DNA of 47,475 nucleotides from Paraburkholderia terricola. GTDB taxonomy: Bacteria > Pseudomonadota > Gammaproteobacteria > Burkholderiales > Burkholderiaceae. The notes under the pieces are model-generated. The model had not been told where the DNA came from. It ran no database searches and saw nothing but the letters and a program-made list of their open reading frames with translations. The stretch lies in NCBI RefSeq assembly GCF_900142195.1, contig NZ_FRAB01000046.1, positions 1-47,475 on the forward strand, read 5' to 3'. A program made the position numbers and the translations under genes. This document shows positions 40,459 to 47,475 of this stretch, piece by piece. Position 1 is the first letter of the stretch. The number at the start of each line of letters is the position of its first letter.

Positions 40459-41166
40459 ATGACAATTGAATTCGTCTTGCGGCTCCTTGCCGCCTTCGCC
40501 TGCGGCGTGGCAATCGGCCTCGAACGGCAGATGCGTCAGCGCAACGCCGGCCTGCGCACGATCACACTCGTCGCGAGCGGCGCGTGCCTGTTCGTCACCC
40601 TCGGCGTACTGACCGGCAACGGGACTACCGGCATCACCCAGATCGCCGCGTATGTCGTATCCGGCGTCGGCTTTCTCGGCGGCGGCGTGATCATGCGCGA
40701 CAAGGGTTCCATTCAGGGCATCAATACCGCGGCGACCTTGTGGTGTTCGGCGGCGGTCGGCGTGTTATGCGGTGCGGGCCATTACGGCCCCGCGATCGCC
40801 GGCACCGCGGTCGTGCTGCTCACCAATACGGTGCTGCGTGAAGTGAGCCGCACTATCAACGCGGCGCCGGTTTCCAACGCGGACCTGATTCGCGAGTACG
40901 TGCTGACGATTGTCTGCCGGGAAACCGACGAGATTCACATTCGCACCGCCGTGTCGAACTCGATGTATTCGACGCCACTGTCGTTCCAGAGCCTGACCAG
41001 CGAGGACGTGGAAGGCGATACCGGACGTATCCGTGTCACGGCGACACTGAAGCTGCATCCCAAGGACCAACCGAAGCTAGAACAGATGGCAAGCCGCATC
41101 AGCATGGAAAAAAGCGTATCGAGCGTCAGTTGGACGGCCACAGAAGCGGAGCCGACGCCGGAGTGA
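40459..41166 (+). CDS. MgtC/SapB-family membrane protein
   Basis: The 235-residue inner-membrane protein has the MgtC signature: ACGVAIGLERQMRQRNAGLRTITLVASGACLF near 12-43, VSGVGFLGGGVIMRDKGSIQGINTAATLWCSAAVGVLCGAGHY near 70-112. Five helices are followed by a C-terminal soluble ACT-like domain. MgtC proteins help cells survive low Mg2+ and, in pathogens, in macrophages, partly by acting on F-type ATP synthase. I took ATG 40459 because the first helix begins there; upstream in-frame codons look like leader. Confidence 0.9.
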   Translation: MTIEFVLRLLAAFACGVAIGLERQMRQRNAGLRTITLVASGACLFVTLGVLTGNGTTGITQIAAYVVSGVGFLGGGVIMRDKGSIQGINTAATLWCSAAVGVLCGAGHYGPAIAGTAVVLLTNTVLREVSRTINAAPVSNADLIREYVLTIVCRETDEIHIRTAVSNSMYSTPLSFQSLTSEDVEGDTGRIRVTATLKLHPKDQPKLEQMASRISMEKSVSSVSWTATEAEPTPE

Positions 41167-41327
41167 CGCGCCGTGAGCAAGTGCCGCTTATGCGGGCGCA
41201 TCGTCTACACTTAGTCGCAATACATTCAGACAATGTTAATTTACCGTCCTGAATATGGACTGCCGCATGACCATCGACTAAGCTCTGTCACCGTGAATTT
41301 TTCACACTCAACCAAGGAGTCTCGATT

Positions 41328-41582
41328 ATGGAACACGGCATCATTGCATGGCTCATCATCGGCGCGATCGCCGGCTGGCTGGCCGGCGTGCTCGTCAAGG
41401 GCGGCGGCTTCGGCTTGATCGTCGACATCATCGTCGGGATTGTCGGCGCGTTCATCGGCGGGTGGCTTGCCGGTGTGCTGCATATCTCGCTTGGCAGCGG
41501 CTGGATCGGCTCGATCATTACTGCTGTCATCGGCGCGGTCATTCTGCTGTTTCTTATCCGCCTCGTCCGCCGAGGTGGTTGA
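41328..41582 (+). CDS. GlsB/YeaQ/YmgE-family small membrane protein
   Basis: The 84-residue protein has three hydrophobic segments (about 5-22, 28-49 and 58-78) with GAIAGWLAGVLVKGGGFGLIVDIIVGIVGAFIGGWLAG, the glycine-rich signature of the transglycosylase-associated/GlsB group. These proteins accumulate under stress in many bacteria; their biochemical role is not known. The ATG at 41328 follows AAGGAG. Confidence 0.9.
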   Translation: MEHGIIAWLIIGAIAGWLAGVLVKGGGFGLIVDIIVGIVGAFIGGWLAGVLHISLGSGWIGSIITAVIGAVILLFLIRLVRRGG

Positions 41583-41605
41583 GGGTCGCATTTGATGTCT
41601 TCCGG

Positions 41606-41630
41606 CGTCAGGGGCGAAGGCCGCCTGACG
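41606..41630. terminator. candidate terminator between convergent genes
   Basis: CGTCAGG (41606-41612) pairs with CCTGACG (41624-41630) around a GC-rich loop that can itself fold. It lies between the stops of the GlsB-like and CoA-transferase genes. Confidence 0.5.
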
Positions 41631-41640
41631 TCGGTTTCGA

Positions 41641-43155
41641 CTAGAGAAGCACTTCCTCAGCCGGCAACATCGAGCCGGTGTCACGCAGCCGCGTATGCCA
41701 GTTGAAAGCCTGGTCCAGTCGATGCGGCGTTTGTCCTCCCCATTGCAAGGCGTCCCGATAGTAGTCGCGCAACAGATCGCGATACAGCGGATGCGCACAG
41801 TTTTCGATGATCAGCGTGGCGCGCTCGCGCGGCGCCAGCCCGCGCAGATCGGCCAAGCCCTGCTCCGTCACGACCACGTCCACGTCATGTTCGTTGTGGT
41901 CGCAATGCGGCACCATCGGCACGACGCTCGAAATGCGGCCGCTCCTGGCCATCGATTTGGTTGCGAAGATCGCGCAAGACGCATTGCGTGAAAAGTCGCC
42001 CGAGCCGCCGATGCCGTTCATCATGTGCGTGCCGCCCACATGCGTCGAATTCACGTTGCCGTAGATGTCGAATTCCAACGCGGTATTCAGCGCGATCAAC
42101 CCAAGCCGCCGGATCACTTCCGGATGATTGCTGACCTCTTGTGGGCGCAATACCAGACGATCGCGATAGCGTTCGAGTTCGCCGAACACCTGCGCCTGAC
42201 GCGCGGCCGACAACGTAATCGATGCACCTGAGGCGAACGTCACCTTGCCGGCATCCATCAGGTCGAACGTCGAATCCTGCAGTACCTCCGAGTAAATTTC
42301 GAAGGGATCGAAAGGCGAGTCGGCGAAGCCCGCCAGCACCGCATTGGCGATCGTGCCGATGCCCGCCTGCAGCGGCGGCAAGCGCCGAGGCATGCGACCG
42401 CGCGACACCTCGTACTGAAAGAACTCGATGAGGTGGCCCGCGATCATCTTCGTCTCCTCATCGGCCGGCAACACCGTGGACGCACTGTCCGCCATATCGG
42501 TAATGACGATCGCCGCGATCCTGTCGAGTGGAACGTCGATGGCCGGTGTACCGACGCGATCGTGTGGATGGACGATCGGCAACGGCTCGCGGTTCGGCCT
42601 GCGGCCTGGAATCCAGATGTCGTGCAGCCCTTCGAGAGCGATCGGCTGGGCCAGATTGATTTCAACGATGATCTTCTCGGCGAGCATTGCGAAGCTCGCC
42701 GAATTGCCGACGGAAGTGGTCGGCACGATGCCGCCCGTCTCGGTGATCGCTGCCGCTTCGATAATCGCGACGTCGAGTTTGCCGAGTTGATTCGCGCGCA
42801 GCATCTCGACGGTTTCGGACAGATGCTGATCGACGAACATCACTTCGCCACGATTGATCGCATCGCGCAGGGTCTTGTCCACCTGGAACGGCAAGCGACG
42901 CGCCAGCACGTGTGCCTCGGTCAGCATGCGATCGACGTCGTGGCCGAGCGATGCACCGGTCATCAGCGTAATGCGCAGCGGCTTGCCTTCGTTGCGCGCA
43001 CGTTCGGCGAGCGCGACAGGGACGGCTTTTGCGTCGCCCGCGCGTGTAAAACCGCTGGCGCCGACGCACATGCCGTCCTGAATGAGAAGCGCCGCAGTTG
43101 CGGCGGAAGTGATTTTTCCGCGCAGCGCGGCGCAGCGAATCCGATCTTCGTACAT
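41641..43155 (-). CDS. acetyl-CoA hydrolase / succinyl-CoA:acetate CoA-transferase family protein
   Basis: The 504-residue enzyme belongs to the Ach1/SCACT family, which moves CoA between short-chain acids such as succinate and acetate or propionate. Typical blocks are MYEDRIRCAALRGKITSAATAALLIQDGMCVGASGFTRAGDAK, the oxyanion segment LQAGIGTIANAVLAGF, FDLMDAGKVTFASGAS with the catalytic Glu expected in EIYSEVLQDS, and GIGGSGDFSRNA. I chose ATG 43155 because GGAGAG precedes it and it matches the family N-terminus; an ATG at 43173 would add six residues. Its physiological substrate is not fixed by the sequence. Confidence 0.88.
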   Translation of the reverse strand: MYEDRIRCAALRGKITSAATAALLIQDGMCVGASGFTRAGDAKAVPVALAERARNEGKPLRITLMTGASLGHDVDRMLTEAHVLARRLPFQVDKTLRDAINRGEVMFVDQHLSETVEMLRANQLGKLDVAIIEAAAITETGGIVPTTSVGNSASFAMLAEKIIVEINLAQPIALEGLHDIWIPGRRPNREPLPIVHPHDRVGTPAIDVPLDRIAAIVITDMADSASTVLPADEETKMIAGHLIEFFQYEVSRGRMPRRLPPLQAGIGTIANAVLAGFADSPFDPFEIYSEVLQDSTFDLMDAGKVTFASGASITLSAARQAQVFGELERYRDRLVLRPQEVSNHPEVIRRLGLIALNTALEFDIYGNVNSTHVGGTHMMNGIGGSGDFSRNASCAIFATKSMARSGRISSVVPMVPHCDHNEHDVDVVVTEQGLADLRGLAPRERATLIIENCAHPLYRDLLRDYYRDALQWGGQTPHRLDQAFNWHTRLRDTGSMLPAEEVLL

Positions 43156-43346
43156 GAAACTGAGTCTCTCCATGGTCACCAGTTCTGGCTACCGGTGCGC
43201 ACATCGGCGGCGTGCTTCGTTCAGTAGCCCGATTGTCGCAACAGGCGCGACGTCTCGATGAGACGGCGTCGCGGCCAGGTACTTCGTCGCGCCGTCACTT
43301 TCGCGACGGCTCTTGCAGGCATGACTTGCGTACGGTGCGGCGCTGA

Positions 43347-43562
43347 CTAGCTACCGAAATAGATATTGCAGAAACTCATGGGGCCGACGCACTCTTCAGC
43401 TTTAGCGGCCGGTGCGGCACGGTGGTCTTGCATGGCGGCGCTGTCGGCGCGTTGGTTATTTGCCTGGGCGGCCTTCTGTTGCGGCGTGGACGGCGCGGTT
43501 TGTGCATGAGCAACAGCAGCGGATAAAGCACAGGCAATCAGGACAATCTTCAACACTTTCAT
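43347..43562 (-). CDS. small exported protein with a Cys-containing C-terminal motif
   Basis: The 71-residue product has a signal peptide (MKVLKIVLIACALSAAVAHAQ). A Gln/Ala/Asn-rich linker follows and then a compact tail, ECVGPMSFCNIYFGS, with two Cys seven residues apart. The mature protein of about 50 residues could form one disulphide in the periplasm. I do not recognise a function. The ATG at 43562 is preceded by GGAGAAAG. Confidence 0.8.
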   Translation of the reverse strand: MKVLKIVLIACALSAAVAHAQTAPSTPQQKAAQANNQRADSAAMQDHRAAPAAKAEECVGPMSFCNIYFGS

Positions 43563-43705
43563 TTCTTTCTCCGGGACTTACGGTTACTGCGAGGCAGCGA
43601 TGAAACTATAGAGCCGCCGTCCATGCGGATAAACGTGGCTGTCCGGAAGTGACCTTTCCATCCGGCGGAAGGATCGACATGTGCGACCGATCACATGAGC
43701 ATCGG

Positions 43706-45874
43706 TCAACGTGTATTGAAAGGCGCGTCCTTGTCGAGCAACGCAGTGCGGATGAAATGCAGGCAACTCAGAATGCGCTGCAAGTCATGGCGTTTGTCGC
43801 GGTCGGCATGAACGGTTTGCAACACTTCCTGCGCGATCCATGTGGCCGAGCGCACCGCCACGAGCGCGTGCTCCAGAGCATGCGCGTCAGGCCGCGCGAA
43901 CAGTTGCGAGAGCGCGTTGCAGGTTTGCTCCAGAGCGCTATCCCAACGTCGATGAATTGTCACCGCGTAGGTGGCGCGTGACGCTTCGCTGCGTAGATCG
44001 ATAACGGCGTGGCCGACTTCGAGTGTCGCAAGCATCCAGCGCAACGCATCCCGGCGGCGGCGGGAGCGTCGCGTCAGCAGCAGGCGCAATTGGGAGGCGA
44101 GGTCGTGTGTGCTCGACTGAAAACGCTGATTGAGACCGGGCAGCTTGTCGTTGCATGCGAACACGACTTGCTCACGCAGATCGCCCATGATCCTGTCGAT
44201 GAGCCACGGCATATCGGCCGGAAAAACCACCGCGAAAACGATTGCCGCCAACAGCATCGCAGCACCGAGCGCCAGGCCGTTGTTGATCAGCAGATCAGGC
44301 GCATAGGTGACGACGTTGTCCGGCCCGGCCAGCAGGCAAAAGAACACGGAGAAGCCGATGCCATATCCGGCCGTGAGCTTGCGCGTCGCGACGAACCCGC
44401 CGAGCGCAAGCACTGGCGCAAGCATGATGCAAAGGAGCGGAAAACCGTCGATGTTGGGATACACATAGCATGTGAAGAAGTAGCCGGTCATGGTGGCCAG
44501 CACGGCGCCGAGCGCCATCTGCACGGCTGTCTTCGAAGGATTCGGCGCGGTGGAAGTCAGAGCGCACACCAGTGCCGCGCCGATCACCGCTAGACCACCG
44601 CTCGGCCAATCGGTCGCGATCCAGAACCATCCGACGATCGACAAGACCACCGCGGACCGCACGAAAGTGAATGCGACGAGAGAGCCGTTCGTCCTGCTCA
44701 CGTAGCGGCTGCCATTGCGTTGCTTGTTCTCTGGCTTGCGCCTCGCCAAAGCCGCGTAGGTTTCCGAGTAGCGAATCCATTCGTCGACGAACCGATACAG
44801 CAGTTCGGCGGCCGTGTCGAAATCCGCCAGTGGTTCGGCAGGCGCGGTTTCCAGCGGACGTCTTGTTTCGCGCACGCGCCGTGGCAGGCTTGCCTGAAAG
44901 AGCCGCAAGCGGGCTGCGACGCGCGAGGCATCGACGGTGGCGTCAGCTTGCGGCGCCAGCAACAACGATAGCTGATGGAAGTACGGCTTGATCGCGTCGA
45001 TCACACGCGCCGAAGCGTTGACACGCCCACGCTTGAGCAATTGGTGCAGTGCATGCAGCCGCGCACATGCATCCATGAATTCGCCGTTCAGACGGCCTAG
45101 ATGTTGGCTGCGTGAGCGCATGGCGGGATCTTCGAACGCGGCGAAAATGCGCGTCGCCTCGAAACCCACGATTTCGTCGACGAGGTTCGCAAAGCGCCGC
45201 TCGAACTGACCACGCTCGATTCCACGTCCCAGCGCGTCGGCCGCGAACGCAGTAAAATTTGTGTATCGAATTTGCAGCGCGTGCAGCAGAGCAAGACTCG
45301 AACGCTGCGGCGCGATTAACGCACTGACCGCGCTCGAGCACACAATGCCAATCGTTACTTCCGCCGCGCGTGTGAGCGCGGCCAGAAACAGGTCGTGAGG
45401 CGCGGTGACATTCGGGACGCCGATCAAGGCGGCGGTGTAACCCGCCAGCACAAAACCATACCACTTGAAATGCCGATATCGGACAGCGGCAGCGATGCAG
45501 GCGCTCACCCAGGCGACCATGCCGAACATATACAGTTCAGGCTGCTGGACGAACAGCGCACCGAGCATGAGCGCCGCGACCGTGCCCACCGCGGTGCCGA
45601 AAAGCCGATAGAAACTTTTGGCGAGCACCATGCCGCTGAACGGCTGCATCAATACGAACACTGTCGTCATTGCAATGCGCGGCTGCGGCAGATCCAGCAG
45701 CATCGCGATGCCTTGCGCCAGCAGACCCGCGGTGACCGTTTTCAACAGATGCAGCCAGATCAGACCCTCGCTGTTTGCCCAATCACGAATCGCCGCGCCG
45801 GGCATCGTTTGCGATGCGACGTTCCACTGTCGGCGGGAATTCGCAGGCGGTTCGATCGCGTGTTGGCGTTTCAT
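43706..45874 (-). CDS. FUSC-family efflux protein (aromatic acid exporter type)
   Basis: The 722-residue inner-membrane protein has two blocks of about five or six helices (about 30-180 and 385-520), each followed by a soluble helical region, the arrangement of the FUSC/AaeB/YccS family. AMTTVFVLMQPFSGMVLAKSFYRLFGTAVGTVAALML is a characteristic stretch. Such proteins export hydroxylated aromatic acids or fusaric acid with a membrane-fusion partner, which is not present here. The start at ATG 45874 is chosen over an upstream frame because the first helix lies about 40 residues downstream. It is divergent from a LysR gene. Confidence 0.87.
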   Translation of the reverse strand: MKRQHAIEPPANSRRQWNVASQTMPGAAIRDWANSEGLIWLHLLKTVTAGLLAQGIAMLLDLPQPRIAMTTVFVLMQPFSGMVLAKSFYRLFGTAVGTVAALMLGALFVQQPELYMFGMVAWVSACIAAAVRYRHFKWYGFVLAGYTAALIGVPNVTAPHDLFLAALTRAAEVTIGIVCSSAVSALIAPQRSSLALLHALQIRYTNFTAFAADALGRGIERGQFERRFANLVDEIVGFEATRIFAAFEDPAMRSRSQHLGRLNGEFMDACARLHALHQLLKRGRVNASARVIDAIKPYFHQLSLLLAPQADATVDASRVAARLRLFQASLPRRVRETRRPLETAPAEPLADFDTAAELLYRFVDEWIRYSETYAALARRKPENKQRNGSRYVSRTNGSLVAFTFVRSAVVLSIVGWFWIATDWPSGGLAVIGAALVCALTSTAPNPSKTAVQMALGAVLATMTGYFFTCYVYPNIDGFPLLCIMLAPVLALGGFVATRKLTAGYGIGFSVFFCLLAGPDNVVTYAPDLLINNGLALGAAMLLAAIVFAVVFPADMPWLIDRIMGDLREQVVFACNDKLPGLNQRFQSSTHDLASQLRLLLTRRSRRRRDALRWMLATLEVGHAVIDLRSEASRATYAVTIHRRWDSALEQTCNALSQLFARPDAHALEHALVAVRSATWIAQEVLQTVHADRDKRHDLQRILSCLHFIRTALLDKDAPFNTR

Positions 45875-46072
45875 CGGAAAGCAATGCGCCCCGGGTGATG
45901 CTGAAAGAAGCGCCGGCGAATGTTGCGCACACCGGCAGGCAAGGCGCCGATTGTAGGAGCGTGCGACGCACGCACTAATGGGACTGGTTCGGAAAGTCCC
46001 TTCCAGAACGAACAACAATGCGCTTGCGGGACAGGCGGACAATACGGCTTCTGCCGTGAATTAGAAGGATCG

Positions 46073-47074
46073 ATGGATACGTTACAAAATATGCGAGTGT
46101 TCGTGCGAGTCGTGGAAGCCGGTAGTTTTACCGCCGCAGCGCAGTCGCTCAATTCAACGACCGGGGCGATGTCCCGCGCAGTATCGGAACTCGAAGCCCA
46201 TCTACGTACCAGGTTGCTAAACCGTTCGACACGGCGACTCGCCCTAACCACCGCGGGCGAGCGTTATATGGAGCGATGCCAACAAATACTCGCGGACGTC
46301 GACACGGCGGAAGAAGAGGCGAGTTGCGCGCACGAGCGTCCCAGCGGCGCCTTGCGAATGCATAGCTTCGCCAGCATCGGCCAGCACTATGTGCTGCCGG
46401 CTATCTCGCGTTATCGCGCGCTGTATCCGGAGGTGACGGTGGAGCTGACGTTGTCCCAGCGTATGCCCGATCTCTTCGAAGGCAGTGCGGACGTCGCAGT
46501 GATCGGCGCCTCGAATTTGCCCAACTCGGATCTTGTCTCGCTGCCGCTCGGAACGACCTTTAGCATCTTGTGTGCATCGCCTGCTTATGTGAGGACGCAT
46601 GGCTCGCCGCAACAGCCGGGCGATCTCGCGCATCATGAATGTCTGATCCTGCACACGCCAGCATTTCCGCCGCACGAATGGCTGCTCGACGGGCCAAACG
46701 GAGGCGAGATGATGGAAGTGAATGGGCCCGTGCACGTGAACATTGCGGAGTCGCTGATCGTTGCGATTCGCGAAGGGATGGGCATCGGCATGGTGCCGCT
46801 TTACGCGGCGATTTCCGGGTTGCGTGATGGAACGTTAATGCGCGTGTTGCCGGAATATACGCTGCAGAAAATGAACATTTACGCGCTGTATCCATCGCGT
46901 AAGTTCATCGATGCCAAGACGCGGACGTGGGTCGAATTTCTGCGCGCCCACCTGCCGGAAGTGATTGCACGCGACGAGGCGCTACTTGCGGAAATCGGTC
47001 AGTTATATACCGACGATGAAGTCATGCCGGTTCGTGCCTGCGCCGTTGGCAGCGGCGATGCCGCCACGCATTGA
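46073..47074 (+). CDS. LysR-family regulator (AaeR/DmlR-like)
   Basis: The 333-residue protein has the helix-turn-helix MDTLQNMRVFVRVVEAGSFTAAAQSLNSTTGAMSRAVSELEAHLRTRLLNRSTRRLALTTAGERY. An effector domain follows, with LPAISRYRALYPEVTVELTLSQRMPDLFEGSADVAVIG. The start at 46073 follows AGAAGGATCG. The approximately 200-base gap to the divergent FUSC gene is the likely regulatory site, so it probably controls that exporter in response to an aromatic acid. The C-terminal 30 residues extend past the usual end. Confidence 0.9.
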   Translation: MDTLQNMRVFVRVVEAGSFTAAAQSLNSTTGAMSRAVSELEAHLRTRLLNRSTRRLALTTAGERYMERCQQILADVDTAEEEASCAHERPSGALRMHSFASIGQHYVLPAISRYRALYPEVTVELTLSQRMPDLFEGSADVAVIGASNLPNSDLVSLPLGTTFSILCASPAYVRTHGSPQQPGDLAHHECLILHTPAFPPHEWLLDGPNGGEMMEVNGPVHVNIAESLIVAIREGMGIGMVPLYAAISGLRDGTLMRVLPEYTLQKMNIYALYPSRKFIDAKTRTWVEFLRAHLPEVIARDEALLAEIGQLYTDDEVMPVRACAVGSGDAATH

Positions 47075-47102
47075 TGCGGAATTTTGCGTGCACCGCTTGC
47101 TG

Positions 47103-47144
47103 GGGCACTATGCTGTTAGTGCTGTTTGAAAAACAGAAGTGCCC
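47103..47144. other. two-stem hairpin downstream of the LysR gene
   Basis: GGGCACT (47103-47109) pairs with AGTGCCC (47138-47144), and inside it CTGTTT (47122-47127) pairs with AAACAG (47131-47136). It may be a transcription terminator or a repeated extragenic element. There is no T-run. Confidence 0.5.
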
Positions 47145-47241
47145 TGGCGAGCGATGTTTATGTGCTGGTTGGTCGTTGCGAGAGAGCACGATTAGATGTT
47201 TGTTTTTAGCCCCATCTCGAATATGGCGCGTAAACGCACAA

Positions 47242-47259
47242 ACCCCACCGGTGTGGGGT
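47242..47259 (-). terminator. rrn operon terminator
   Basis: ACCCCAC (47242-47248) pairs with GTGGGGT (47253-47259). Read on the minus strand, the stem is followed by TTTGTGCGTTT. It lies about 25 bases beyond the 3' end of 5S rRNA. Confidence 0.8.
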
Positions 47260-47283
47260 GGGGTCTGTGTTTCTGCATGGGAG

Positions 47284-47398
47284 CCTGACGATTACCTACT
47301 TTCACACGGGCAATCCGCACTATCATCGGCGTGGAGTCGTTTCACGGTCCTGTTCGGGATGGGAAGGGGTGGTACCGACTCGCTATGGTCATCAGGCA
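47284..47398 (-). rRNA. rrf: 5S ribosomal RNA
   Basis: The minus strand reads TGCCTGATGACCATAGCGAG at the 5' end, with the conserved loop CCCATCCCGAACAGG and the closing helix ...GTAGGTAATCGTCAGGC, a complete beta-proteobacterial 5S rRNA of about 115 bases. The two ends pair. The bases to 47475 are the spacer towards 23S, which is not reached in this window. The end positions may be off by one or two bases. Confidence 0.95.
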
Positions 47399-47475
47399 TG
47401 ACTTGTTGTCAGGTTGACGCGGGGGTCAACACGACCAATCTGGAAGAAGTAGTGTCTGGTGCATCGCACCAGGGG

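Noticed and set aside
1..47475. CRISPR array, prophage or tRNA genes
   Set aside because: No regularly spaced repeats, phage structural genes or tRNA cloverleaf sequences were noticed by eye. A tRNA scan would settle the last point.

Overview
The window reads as a chromosomal segment of a high-GC beta-proteobacterium, most likely Paraburkholderia or Burkholderia. The evidence is the codon usage, the 5S rRNA sequence at the right edge, the mdcABCDEGH malonate decarboxylase operon, and the many HutC-, LysR- and FCD-type regulators. I ran no database search; family calls rest on motifs and sequence patterns I recognise.

Layout. The left edge (1-330) holds the 3' end of an IS5-like insertion sequence. 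From 1.2 to 13.96 kb lies an unusual catabolic and transport island. It has an FAD-linked 2-hydroxyacid-type oxidase and a 2-oxoglutarate/Fe(II) (or IPNS-type) dioxygenase on the minus strand. Divergent from them is a complete polar amino-acid ABC importer on the plus strand, followed by a HutC-type regulator. Convergent with that regulator is a second HutC-type regulator, a histidine ammonia-lyase paralogue and a second complete amino-acid ABC importer, all on the minus strand. The lyase paralogue lacks the Ala-Ser-Gly triad that forms the MIO cofactor, and no hutU, hutI, hutG or hutF is present. I infer a dedicated system for an unusual imidazole or betaine-type amino acid, with ergothioneine-like compounds as the leading candidate, not ordinary histidine use. 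Palindromic operator-like sites overlap the promoters of both importers.

14.1-20.4 kb: an arylamine N-acetyltransferase plus ICMT/PEMT-type membrane methyltransferase pair, a Ser/Gln-rich exported protein, an OprB-type porin behind a Fur-box-like promoter, and a divergent LysR regulator and EamA exporter. 20.4-23.7 kb: a TonB-dependent siderophore receptor with a Fur-like box, a strong bidirectional terminator, and a YefM-YoeB toxin-antitoxin pair with a TGTACA-type operator. 23.9-31.1 kb: an FCD regulator and a tightly overlapping seven-gene malonate decarboxylase operon, with no malonate transporter in the window. 31.1-36.2 kb: a YtfQ-YtfR-YtfT-YjfF type sugar ABC importer. 36.3-41.6 kb: AlkB-type repair dioxygenase, small membrane proteins, a metallophosphoesterase, an exported protein, an MgtC-family protein with a long 5' leader, and a GlsB/YeaQ stress protein. 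41.6-47.1 kb: a CoA-transferase, a small Cys-containing exported peptide, and a FUSC efflux protein divergent from a LysR regulator. The right edge carries a 5S rRNA gene on the minus strand with its terminator, the distal end of an rrn operon whose 23S lies beyond the window.
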